Shown here piece by piece: positions 37,401 through 44,030 of a stretch of DNA of 64,000 nucleotides. Within the stretch, counting starts at the first letter, position 1, and every line of letters begins with the position of its first letter. Made by a program: the position numbers and the translations under genes. Where the stretch lies: contig NZ_JAMBMT010000001.1 in assembly GCF_040371085.1 (NCBI RefSeq), forward strand, positions 1,240,001-1,304,000, given 5' to 3'. The notes beneath the pieces were generated by a model. That model had not been told where the DNA came from. It saw only the letters and a program-made list of their open reading frames with translations, and searched no databases. Source of the DNA: Psychrobacter sp. AH5. GTDB lineage: Bacteria; Pseudomonadota; Gammaproteobacteria; Pseudomonadales; Moraxellaceae.

Positions 37401-39025
37401 GTATGAAACACCGCCTGCCAAATCGGCGCAGGAGGAAATTGCTTTTTTTGTGCCAACTTGGTTTTGCGCATGGCTGTATTTAACAGCGTATCTAGCTCAT
37501 CGATAATGTCGTCTTTGCTGTTATCTACAATATCATTGTCAGCATCTGCAATTTCTGTTTCAAATAAACTTTCATGAAAAGGCAATGCCGGATGCTCAGT
37601 GACTAGCCACTGCCGGATTAATTTAGGCAAATATCGCTTAAGGCTTTCGGTCGTTGCATCAACGCTCTCCGGTAAAACAGCTAAGGCATCTAGGGATTTT
37701 ACCTGCCACTGCACCTCGCCTTGCAAAAAATGCAGTAGCTCGCTCACAGGATTGGCTGGCAAATGCTCATGGGTATCAGTCAAGCTTTGACCATTATAAA
37801 ATATCCAGCAAGCACTACGCGCGCATAGCATGGCATCCAAAAATGCGCCGTTATCATCATCCTCGCTGACCCTATCACCGCGGCGCGAATTGGCCGCTTT
37901 CATCAAGTCATAACGGTTATCACGATCACGCGCCGGAAACTCCGATAGATCCATATTGAGCATCACCACTAAGTCAAAAGGCACGTTTCTTAAGGCACCA
38001 AAACGGCCAAAGGTAATCACCCCCGTCGGCTCAGCACTGACTTGCTGACTCTCAAGCTCAGCCTCAATACTATCTAGCATAAAGCTAAGCTTAAGCGGCA
38101 GTTGCTCAACGCCTGCCAGCTTTTTTTCCACCTCATGATTGTTACTATCACTACTAGCGTACTGGCGATAATGACGATTGGCCCGCAGGCTTGATTTAAA
38201 GCCATTCATAGCATTATAGATAGCGCGCATGGTACGGGTTTGATCGACATCGCCAAAGTAGCGATGAATGACTTGCGTTTCGATTTGATCAAGCCAATCT
38301 TCCGCTTTTAGCTTTTGGGTATGATCATCACGGCGCGCGCTCAAGCCGGTATAAATACGGCAAAGCGCCTCCACAATCAGCGCATCATTTAGACTCACTT
38401 GCGACAGCGGCAAGGTCATCTCAGCCATTGCTGAACTTGGCCACTCCTCCTCTACTAAAGGATATAAACAAGCGCTCATATTGGCCTCTGGCATCACCAG
38501 GCCCAAAGTCAATCGATCTAACGCTTGCGCGAAGCTAAAGCGATAATCATAGTCATGATGATCTAAGGTGGTTTTCAGATGACGCTCATCAAAACCGCGG
38601 ATAAAACCTGCCTCGATCAGCAAATCACAGCCGCGGCTCATCTGTTCATGAGTTAATCCAAAGCTTTCAAACAGCGGCGGCAGCATCAGCCAGTCTAAAA
38701 CCTCAGCCGCCTCAAAACGGGCATTATGACTGCCCAATAACTTATAAAAACCAATGATCGCCTCCCATAACTGACGAATATCGGCATCGACCACACCCGT
38801 TACTTTGGCAGGCAAGGTCAAGCCATCTTGCCCTTTACCATTGACAAAAATAGAGCTAATCAGCGCATGATGCTGCTCAACATTGGGCAGTAAAACAACA
38901 ATGTCAGATATATGGCGTTTTTTCTCGCCAGATTTGACTGGCTCATTAAGCCAGCGCCCAATCATAATACGCAGCACCTCTAACTGACGCTGTAAGCTAT
39001 GGCACGAATGTATGCTTAGGCTATT
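29941..39025 (-). repeat. Dispersed 11-bp word AATAGCCTAAG inside recC, recB and recD
   Basis: Read on the coding (minus) strand, AATAGCCTAAG occurs exactly at 29941-29951, 30850-30860 (recD), 31910-31920, 33563-33573 (recB) and 39015-39025 (recC). One-base or near variants lie at 39225-39235 (recC) and near 35629 (recB). Every copy is in the same phase and encodes Asn-Ser-Leu-Ser in polar linker regions. I noticed no other copy in the window by eye. Function is unknown. Confidence 0.6.
31576..35973 (-). CDS. recB: Exodeoxyribonuclease V subunit beta, RecB helicase-nuclease
   Basis: The 3'-5' helicase and nuclease subunit of RecBCD, about 1465 residues (E. coli 1180). It has an N-terminal UvrD-type helicase with Walker A EASAGTGKTWTLTG (about 53-66), LIDESQDINGEQ (motif II), GDPKQAIYGFRGGDV, LMTIHKSKGLEFPIVY and AFTRASEQLYV. 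At the C-terminus is the RecB nuclease with GEIDLVYE and VVDYKSN (about 1330-1350). I use the ATG at 35973; a GTG four codons upstream is equally possible and neither has a strong ribosome binding site. Extra Asn/Ser/Lys-rich insertions account for the length. It lies 65 bp after recC. Confidence 0.94.
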   Translation of the reverse strand: MKDFTDSSDILDISTPSLLQPELVVESDANNERKAEVIPAVAVKLTGKHLIEASAGTGKTWTLTGIVLRLLIEARRAPEQIIATTFTRAAAAEMRQRIHDRLVAFYQLLQFVNSLSADINNKASLYPDLLQVTPESGSNKPAKKDAATDSNANQFNQDYNYDKQAAANKREAAKKKRENWLIEQAQYAHLADLMQDPLNLHLIGYLLDHVYSYPMAEAIRRTALVLNTLDRLFVGTLDSLAQKWLTEYSSETGHQQGMGIVEDSGIQQVTDSIIHDELRQFQSRLHREQPKLYDLLDQQGKLTAVSDHKNFVTRSLNFISAPIDEIELDEEFDFSEYEQLLYEFTDVDLVDIQPYLDPDYRKSQGFHAGSILFKQFDAIIEVHKKVAEYQLAFTSYLNEREHKIIASLQDSRYPNEDGKIKNFNKNKEKEHEAFFSLQTIRKLMAILDKVDNLNQHIVLLLANLNRHIVLAVRERLPVILEERGETTFSLQMVRLNQALTGRQGQKLARYIRHHYPVALIDESQDINGEQATMIESIYLSKAKPQPSTSKKASHEFLLLVGDPKQAIYGFRGGDVANYNYMKAQFDNSSLWTLNINRRSNAGVIHALNCWFGKPAATTTDNKLAQLGTGIYYQYIKAEKLDNQLSWFHEPDAVNSALVTEVLSNQPVSLLQLPYDKELDYDEHEITARHIATLLASAQTLKGKPIQPSDIGVLARTKKDLKQVEDELVKLKVPTLTTSDVSIFETIMAEDVAALLSAMLYPYRHDMINRVLTSHLYGLSIKQVKAMMRDHESGQVSKAIDNSLSKKEILTINHTSYQDFISYLKEAAQRWQRFGVLSALHYLLDKNPVQPQGVWQALAAHPQGDRHIMDLRHIMDVMAQFGIGMGEHELLAWFRQNIDAAPNSDWAKQYPLPTESGVQLMTIHKSKGLEFPIVYVLGMGDASRKSGNKENYGLYLYNAQQSLSALMPQSTTQAISNQRRFSPLQGSATTADYYTEIETKEGFDELRRLGYVAFTRASEQLYVVLKDAFKNTNPDVRPVCYWFDIPATNFELPDRLKGIIGMLRGHNINEFYNNFAKAKGLNHPKLAITKPTTEAIEYAPFAEVMEINYFQGWSKTSFTALARQLDESTQAMAVVDERMDDALDITGTLQANHTHSLQANEQSHLKSEDDIRFTFVKGANAGTFLHEVFEKIDFNNRSQWSQVIDRAVSSYQLPLIYSSAEQQSRLLQGKQAKGSSPTELDSIDASQHKALINWIEEVLQAPLLASKQSLRSLNASQRFAELEFNMGLSDRFRVQEINQLFQQHLPDESDKHVTLVTQNKMHLYRYLRGEIDLVYEHAGRYYVVDYKSNFLGNSLSNYDEKTLKQAMSKAGYWLQAAIYQVALHRFLGMRISDYVGNENKYLGPVEYVFLRGVYDSAYQVATDDKSQDTYKADSSDTMRSDSYGLVTWDIPIEFVKVLDELFGTPD

Positions 39026-40402
39026 GTCTTGCGCAGACATGTCCCAAAAGCGCTGTTTCTCAAAGCGCTTATTCTCTAGTACCTCGTCGTCATACCACGA
39101 GGATTGCGGCTCAAAACTTAGCTCTATTTGACTGCTAAGAGCTTCCGAGACTTTTGCCGCGGTGGCTTGCTGGGTCGATTGCTCATCAAGCATCAATACA
39201 TCATTTTGCAGACGTTTTAATAAACTAAGGCTATTTTGCCTAGTATGAGCGCTAGCTGCAAACTCATCTTTGCAATCATTATCTAAACTATCAACATCAA
39301 CATCAAAGCTATCTTGCCACTCTACTAACGCGTCTAAGTGTTGCTCATTACCCGATAAGTTAGCGAGCATAGCAAAAGTATCGCGTGACTGCTTGCCCAA
39401 ACGCGACAGCAAGCTGTGACCATAATCACGCAAAAACACACTTTCAGGATTAATAATCTGCTGACGCTGTAGCCAAGATTTATCGACAATATCCGCCCAA
39501 AATAGCTTGGAGGGATTATAGTGCAGTAGCATAATGTCCATGTATTTCGATAAACGCTGCAAAAAGTCAAGCTCGGTTTGCGGCAATTGCTGAATGGTAA
39601 AGATACGCAGCACCTTTGGTAATTGTCCGCGCTCATTGGCTTTATTATTCTCTAAAGCTGACCAAAAGCTGTTTTCAAGCGCTACCCGGTGCAGATGCAC
39701 ATCAGCAAATAGCTGCGACCATAAAAAACGCTGGGCCGCCTCCAACTCCATATAATGAGCAACCAACCACTCAGGGGTTGCGCGCGCATACTGATCAAAG
39801 CGCAGTGACAAGGCATCTTTATCAGCTATCAGAGCCTCCACATTCAGCGGCTTATTATTCGACCACAGCGCTAACCAATCCTCGCGATGGGTCAAGTAGC
39901 GATTAAACACTCGCGCCAAATCGCTTGCCAGCTGCCAAATACGCGCATCTTGCTGCGCTTTATCTGACCCGGCTCCTAATTGCGACTCATCAACCAAAGA
40001 CGCTAATAGGGGATGAAGCGGATGCTGCTCGTCTGCTACAATCGACTGTTGGTAGTAGGTCAAATAACCAAACAAGCGCCACTGCATAACCGTTGGTGAT
40101 AATACGGCCACTTCAGGCACATTTAAAGTTATCGCTGTAGGATCAGTCTCTAATAAATAAGCGTTATGGCGGCTAAGTACATTTTGCATCAAAGTCCACT
40201 GATACTGACCCCAAAAGGTAGTGGTGACCAAAGTGCTGATACCCGCCTGACTAGCAATTGACTTATCGAGCCAATCGCCTAATACCATCGACGGCACAAT
40301 GACAATAAACTCTGCAAAGATAGGCTGGTTTTTGGCCTTGTAGGCAGTCAATAACTCATCTACCAAATATTCGGTGCGGTGCGACTGGATAATTTTAAAC
40401 AT
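36038..40402 (-). CDS. recC: Exodeoxyribonuclease V subunit gamma, RecC
   Basis: The subunit of RecBCD that holds the complex together and recognises the Chi sequence. The protein of 1454 residues is longer than E. coli RecC (1122). The start MFKIIQSHRTEYLVD at 40402 corresponds to the usual RecC N-terminus, so I reject the three-codon longer TTG frame. RecC blocks are visible: FAEFIVIVPSMVLGDWL, SLSIHSCHSLQRQLEVL, GVITFGRFGALRNVPFDLV and LNMDLSEFPARD. It is the first gene of recC-recB-recD. A hexanucleotide microsatellite lies 60 bp upstream of the start, in the probable promoter region. Confidence 0.93.
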   Translation of the reverse strand: MFKIIQSHRTEYLVDELLTAYKAKNQPIFAEFIVIVPSMVLGDWLDKSIASQAGISTLVTTTFWGQYQWTLMQNVLSRHNAYLLETDPTAITLNVPEVAVLSPTVMQWRLFGYLTYYQQSIVADEQHPLHPLLASLVDESQLGAGSDKAQQDARIWQLASDLARVFNRYLTHREDWLALWSNNKPLNVEALIADKDALSLRFDQYARATPEWLVAHYMELEAAQRFLWSQLFADVHLHRVALENSFWSALENNKANERGQLPKVLRIFTIQQLPQTELDFLQRLSKYMDIMLLHYNPSKLFWADIVDKSWLQRQQIINPESVFLRDYGHSLLSRLGKQSRDTFAMLANLSGNEQHLDALVEWQDSFDVDVDSLDNDCKDEFAASAHTRQNSLSLLKRLQNDVLMLDEQSTQQATAAKVSEALSSQIELSFEPQSSWYDDEVLENKRFEKQRFWDMSAQDNSLSIHSCHSLQRQLEVLRIMIGRWLNEPVKSGEKKRHISDIVVLLPNVEQHHALISSIFVNGKGQDGLTLPAKVTGVVDADIRQLWEAIIGFYKLLGSHNARFEAAEVLDWLMLPPLFESFGLTHEQMSRGCDLLIEAGFIRGFDERHLKTTLDHHDYDYRFSFAQALDRLTLGLVMPEANMSACLYPLVEEEWPSSAMAEMTLPLSQVSLNDALIVEALCRIYTGLSARRDDHTQKLKAEDWLDQIETQVIHRYFGDVDQTRTMRAIYNAMNGFKSSLRANRHYRQYASSDSNNHEVEKKLAGVEQLPLKLSFMLDSIEAELESQQVSAEPTGVITFGRFGALRNVPFDLVVMLNMDLSEFPARDRDNRYDLMKAANSRRGDRVSEDDDNGAFLDAMLCARSACWIFYNGQSLTDTHEHLPANPVSELLHFLQGEVQWQVKSLDALAVLPESVDATTESLKRYLPKLIRQWLVTEHPALPFHESLFETEIADADNDIVDNSKDDIIDELDTLLNTAMRKTKLAQKKQFPPAPIWQAVFHTLKGRVAGTPPQLVALPSKTQYECIAQLLGTGLGQLGQADNQTLQTLIELLALENPDNGNTANDKEALNQTLFDSVFNIGEIDVEEVLAYQVRHPAKAFLRTQKLHIIQGEEAIAQQEPLFLDGLTTYQIKEHLLKELAADNNGSNKTNDTVNQTLLYQKIMPAGVARQTTLPNQHKKLQQQCLEFKEQLLANGFDGSGLANENLETGTDGLQLLTPTTEKPVQLELAAVLKGIDNDSLLKLLPKVIKIKGAVPTLVLTSAPIDTGQSPKQWLNILPNSADPKHLLKFWLAHIYWQVARCTTAEQVALNDGVSIWRFNKPRAGIKKYENTIAFKLKPILYENAVVELVKWALFAKLTGQVPITLLPEYALKFLEKSLNAEEGASGSYWPKRADFSDWLRAGSHIDTVYDSCSQHAIWQYVLRDQDAFKALSSALTTLSQPLYKPMFAALETLDS

Positions 40403-40461
40403 AAATGACAATCTAATTGGAGTAGAAGAATAAAAAATACAAAGTAGAAGACTTTAGCTTT

Positions 40462-40495
40462 AGTATCAGTATCAGTATCAGTATCAGTATCAGTA
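40462..40495. repeat. Hexanucleotide microsatellite (AGTATC)5 upstream of recC
   Basis: Five perfect copies of AGTATC plus AGTA lie 60-93 bp upstream of the recC start, in the 425-bp region between recC and the next plus-strand gene. The rest of that region shows no convincing gene; an open frame through the repeat on the minus strand (Asp-Thr repeats) overlaps the recC start and looks spurious. Slippage would change promoter spacing by six-bp steps. Confidence 0.85.
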
Positions 40496-40827
40496 AAAGT
40501 AATTACAGCAAACATCATAGTTTCAACGATAGCTACGCTGACAATGATAAAGCGATATAAAGCTAGGTTTGGCAGTCGTGGCAACTGTTTTTTTCTGTTA
40601 AGATAACGACGCTTAATCACGATAGGTAATTATTTTTTTACCCTAGTTTTTGGTAAAGCCTATTATAACGATATAGCTAGTATGCTACTAATTTGATTGC
40701 TTTTGAGTGTGCCACTGATAAGCTGCATTTACCAGTGTACTTCCCCAATATTAAACCCACTTAGCATAGCTTGCGACAGCTAGTGTCGTATCATATACAA
40801 AGTGTCCTATAAAAAGAGCCATAGCCT

Positions 40828-41589
40828 ATGAAAGACTACAAGTTAGTAATTGCTGGATTAGTATTGCTATTTATAGTTATCCTGTTGGGCGTCTTTGCAT
40901 GGCTTTGGATAAATAATAATAAAAACATCGACCCGCTTCCTATCTTGAGTGACAAAAACGCGCAATCAGGGCAAGATAACACAGAAGAAGATAGCAATGA
41001 TGTCAAAAACGATACTGATGCCAATACTTTATATATTCAAGCGCAGCAGCCTTTGCAAGTGCCTTTAGACGCGGTCATCGTCAGCTTTGAAGCGCGTTAC
41101 CCGCATATTCAAATACTAACAAATTACGTGCCAGCTACCGATTTGCTAATTTTAGACAATTCTAACGCCACTGATATAGTCATTGCGGATGATAAATTAT
41201 CTGATACGCTGCTTAGTCTCTTGCAAGACGAGCTTAATCGAAACGTACAAAACAATGTCGTTAATCCACCAGCGCAGAGCCGTTCTGATACAGAGTCTGA
41301 AGAAGCGGCGGTAGAGAATAATGAAGCTCGCATTCTTAATCCGTTTGGTTATGCAATGAGAAATTCGCAAACGGTAGAAGGGGTGATATTGAGCGATAAA
41401 CCGGTAGCCATTAGTTTTCGCAACTTCTTAATATCAAGCACAGGGCAAGACATTCTAAGACAGTATGAATTTAATAATATTGATGGCTATCAAAATAGTG
41501 TAGATGACTTATTTAACCCCACTTCAACTGCAAAAACTGCTGTGGAGCAAACGGAGGTAGTCAAAGAAGCGCTGACAAATGGTGAGTAA
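40828..41589 (+). CDS. Membrane-anchored protein resembling a substrate-binding domain
   Basis: A 253-residue protein with an uncleaved-looking N-terminal membrane segment (VIAGLVLLFIVILLGVFAWL, about 7-27), an acidic Asn/Asp/Ser-rich linker, then a domain. The domain carries VPLDAVIVSFEARYPHIQIL and near the end AISFRNFLISSTGQDILRQY, reminiscent of the C-terminal part of ModA-type periplasmic binding proteins. A full binding protein would be larger and secreted, so this may be a reduced, anchored derivative. No transporter genes adjoin it. Family assignment is tentative. Confidence 0.55.
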   Translation: MKDYKLVIAGLVLLFIVILLGVFAWLWINNNKNIDPLPILSDKNAQSGQDNTEEDSNDVKNDTDANTLYIQAQQPLQVPLDAVIVSFEARYPHIQILTNYVPATDLLILDNSNATDIVIADDKLSDTLLSLLQDELNRNVQNNVVNPPAQSRSDTESEEAAVENNEARILNPFGYAMRNSQTVEGVILSDKPVAISFRNFLISSTGQDILRQYEFNNIDGYQNSVDDLFNPTSTAKTAVEQTEVVKEALTNGE

Positions 41590-41682
41590 CCAACAGTGCT
41601 GCTTTTAGGCAAATAAGTTAGCAACCAAAGTACTCAGTGATTGCTTTTGTGGCTTAGGTTTTTTACAATAGCACTCCAAAAT

Positions 41683-41758
41683 GCGCCTATAGCTCAACAG
41701 GACAGAGCAGTTGCCTCCTAAGCGATCGATCGGGGTTCGAGTCCCTGTGGGCGCACCA
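41683..41758 (+). tRNA. tRNA-Arg (anticodon CCT)
   Basis: The cloverleaf is complete: acceptor arms GCGCCTA and TGGGCGC, D arm GCTC/GAGC, anticodon loop CTCCTAA with anticodon CCT at 41717-41719, T arm with GGTTCGAGTC, and an encoded terminal CCA. It reads AGG arginine codons. It stands alone between two protein genes. Confidence 0.96.
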
Positions 41759-41830
41759 ACGACTATTATATTGCACTATAATAAGCTCTTGTAAGCTATG
41801 CGCTGCAAGGACTTATTGTTATTTTACACT

Positions 41831-42757
41831 CTACTGTAAATAGCCATTTTCAGCGGTTAATTCAGCTGGCAGATCTGTTTCTCCCAGTGCTTCTAACAAA
41901 TTAATCTCTATAGTTCGAGATATCGCCGTAAGAGGCAGATGATTTGCCTCAATTCCAAAAGGATCTGTTATCTCCTCGCTTAGTGCATCCAACCCAAAAA
42001 AAGTATAAGCAATCACACCGCAAACTAAAGGCGTCACCCAGCCAAGTGACGTCGCTAAGCCAAAAGGCAACATAAAGCAGTAAAGATAAGTCGTCCGATG
42101 CACTAATAAAGTATAAGCGAATGGCAATGGTGTGTTATGAATACGCTCGCAAGCGGCTAAGACTATAGTCATAGAGGTTAGCTGATTGTCCATATTTTGT
42201 ATCATAAGATCCGATGTCAATGAATGACGACGACTGTCACCAAGCTTTTTACCCATTAATCTTAGTAGATATTCAGGTAAATTGCCCGCTTGCTGCATAG
42301 CAAGATGATACTTAGGCTCCACAAAGCGCTCAACGTCCTGCCAAGGAGAGGTTTTGCGCAGTCTATGGCGAAGCGCATGCACAAAAGCAATGTTAAGGTT
42401 GATAAGACAGCGCTGGGTCTCTCGTCCAATCTCATCCTTATCCTCTATAAACGAGAGCACTTGACGAGTTAAACTGCGAGAATCAAATACCAGCTGTCCC
42501 CATAATCCTCGAGCCTCCCACCAGCGCTGATAGCTTGCATTGTTACGAAAGCCCAAAAACAAAGATAAAGCTATTCCTAACAAAGTAAATGGCGCAGCAC
42601 CATAGGTAGAAAAAGAGCTGGGAATCCAGTGTTGGACAGCCGATATTAAAGCACTAAGCAAAGTAATAAGTAAAATCTGAGGATAAATATGAGGAATTAC
42701 AGAGCCGCGCAGACTAAAAAGTATTTTGAAGGCATTAGGTTTTTGCCGGACAATCAT
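41831..42757 (-). CDS. Bestrophin-family membrane protein
   Basis: A 308-residue protein of the bestrophin/UPF0187 family, pentameric anion or cation channels in the inner membrane. Family features include the N-terminal LLITLLSALISAVQHW helix, FLGFRNNASYQRWWEARGLWGQLVFDSRS, and the C-terminal EEITDPFGIEANHLPLTAI. Several hydrophobic segments are present. The ATG at 42757 follows AGGAAG. It is the only gene between the tRNA and the copper locus and has no obvious functional link to either. Ion specificity is unknown. Confidence 0.88.
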   Translation of the reverse strand: MIVRQKPNAFKILFSLRGSVIPHIYPQILLITLLSALISAVQHWIPSSFSTYGAAPFTLLGIALSLFLGFRNNASYQRWWEARGLWGQLVFDSRSLTRQVLSFIEDKDEIGRETQRCLINLNIAFVHALRHRLRKTSPWQDVERFVEPKYHLAMQQAGNLPEYLLRLMGKKLGDSRRHSLTSDLMIQNMDNQLTSMTIVLAACERIHNTPLPFAYTLLVHRTTYLYCFMLPFGLATSLGWVTPLVCGVIAYTFFGLDALSEEITDPFGIEANHLPLTAISRTIEINLLEALGETDLPAELTAENGYLQ

Positions 42758-42900
42758 GTCAGCTTCCTATCGATATCATGTCACTTGACTACCCTACAAA
42801 CCAGTAGCTGGTAGTAAATAGATAGTAACAAGCCACTTGCTAAACTAGACGAATAAAATAATAGTTCGCTAATTTAACAGTAATGCGCTTAAATATCACC

Positions 42901-43071
42901 TTAACTACGTAAATATTTTAGCAGTGCCATAATAGCTAATATGAGTACTAAAAAAACTAGCGCCATAAATAAAAAGTAAATTATCATCATCCCCAAACCC
43001 ATACCCTGCATCATTGAGCCATTCATCATACCGTGCATCGAGCCATGAGGCATACCATACCTAATTATCAT
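42901..43071 (-). CDS. 56-residue Met/His-rich single-span membrane protein
   Basis: A small gene just downstream of copB on the same strand. It begins with an ATG preceded by AAGGAGA. The N-terminal 29 residues are rich in Met, Gly and His (GMPHGSMHGMMNGSMMQGMG), followed by one transmembrane helix (about 30-51) and a short basic tail LKYLRS. Met- and His-rich stretches commonly bind copper(I), and small proteins of this type occur in copper and heavy-metal loci. It is full length with a stop at 42901. A copper-binding or chaperone role is inferred. Confidence 0.75.
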   Translation of the reverse strand: MIIRYGMPHGSMHGMMNGSMMQGMGLGMMIIYFLFMALVFLVLILAIMALLKYLRS

Positions 43072-43126
43072 TACAGTCTCTCCTTATCTGGCCTATTTCA
43101 GCTCCTCTACATCATCCTTTGTAACC

Positions 43127-44005
43127 TTAAAACCAAAACTTTACCCCAGCGGTCACACTGCTAGAATCAACGGCCGCGCCTTGTTGACGCCGCAGATCTC
43201 TTGCATTCCCCAAAGCTGACTCATAGCTAAAGCCGACATAAGGCGCTAGCTGACGACTTAGCATCTCATAAGTCAATCTAACTTCAGCTTCCATCTCATT
43301 AAAGCCTTTAGCAATACTATTATCTTTATCATCCTTGCTAAAAGCGCTTAGCTCCACCTCGGGTATCACTACCCAGTGCTGATCCAAGCGCCACTCGTAT
43401 TCTGCACCCAAATCAAGCTGGACTTGACCATCGGTATATAAATAGGCTCTAGCATCGGTCTCAATAAAGTAAGGCGTCGTACCGACAATTCCAGCCATTA
43501 TCGCAGATTTATCGTTTTCGGTATTATAAGCAACGCCAGCTTCGCCATTCCAAAAGGCAGCAAGCGGCGCCCAGTAAGCTAGTGAAGTTAGACTGTCAAT
43601 GTCTTTATCATCTTTAGTTTGTACACTGCCTTCAGTGCGTAATCTGAGACGGCGGCTATCATCACCATACCAGCCTGTAACCTCAAAGTTTATTTGATCG
43701 TCCTCGAACTGATAGCCAAGATCATCTATTGATATTCCCCATAACGGCATACTACCCATCATCACCGGCTTACCATACTCGCCATAGCCCACACCGTTTG
43801 AGTAATCTGAACTACGAGCATCGGCTGGCGCTTCCCCACCTTGCATCCCAGACATATCCATACTGCCATGATCCATATCTGACATATCACCTGACATGTT
43901 CATGTCGCTATGATCCATGTCTGACATCTCAGCAGCATTGGCTAGAGGTGATAGTAGTAACAGCAAAGATGACATAAACGCTAGACTTACTTTATACCTT
44001 TTCAT
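43127..44005 (-). CDS. copB: Copper resistance protein B (outer membrane)
   Basis: An outer-membrane beta-barrel of the PcoB/CopB family. From the ATG at 44005 it has a signal peptide (KRYKVSLAFMSSLLLLL, then PLANA-A), a mature N-terminus rich in Met, Asp and His (MDHSDMNMSG repeats) suited to copper binding, and a barrel domain beginning near PLWGISIDDLGYQFED with the family C-terminal KFWF. The longer frame overlapping copA is rejected because a signal peptide begins at MKRYK. It follows copA by 25 bp, an operon order copA-copB as in other proteobacteria. Confidence 0.9.
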   Translation of the reverse strand: MKRYKVSLAFMSSLLLLLSPLANAAEMSDMDHSDMNMSGDMSDMDHGSMDMSGMQGGEAPADARSSDYSNGVGYGEYGKPVMMGSMPLWGISIDDLGYQFEDDQINFEVTGWYGDDSRRLRLRTEGSVQTKDDKDIDSLTSLAYWAPLAAFWNGEAGVAYNTENDKSAIMAGIVGTTPYFIETDARAYLYTDGQVQLDLGAEYEWRLDQHWVVIPEVELSAFSKDDKDNSIAKGFNEMEAEVRLTYEMLSRQLAPYVGFSYESALGNARDLRRQQGAAVDSSSVTAGVKFWF

Positions 44006-44030
44006 AATAACACTCATATTTGCAGGTTTA

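Noticed and set aside
40462..40495. CRISPR array
   Set aside because: The hexamers have no spacers and no array of direct repeats with unique spacers or cas genes was seen anywhere in the window.
40360..40620. Minus-strand open frame with Asp-Thr repeats crossing the microsatellite
   Set aside because: It overlaps the recC start in another frame, its repeat part is only the translated microsatellite, and it has no ribosome binding site.
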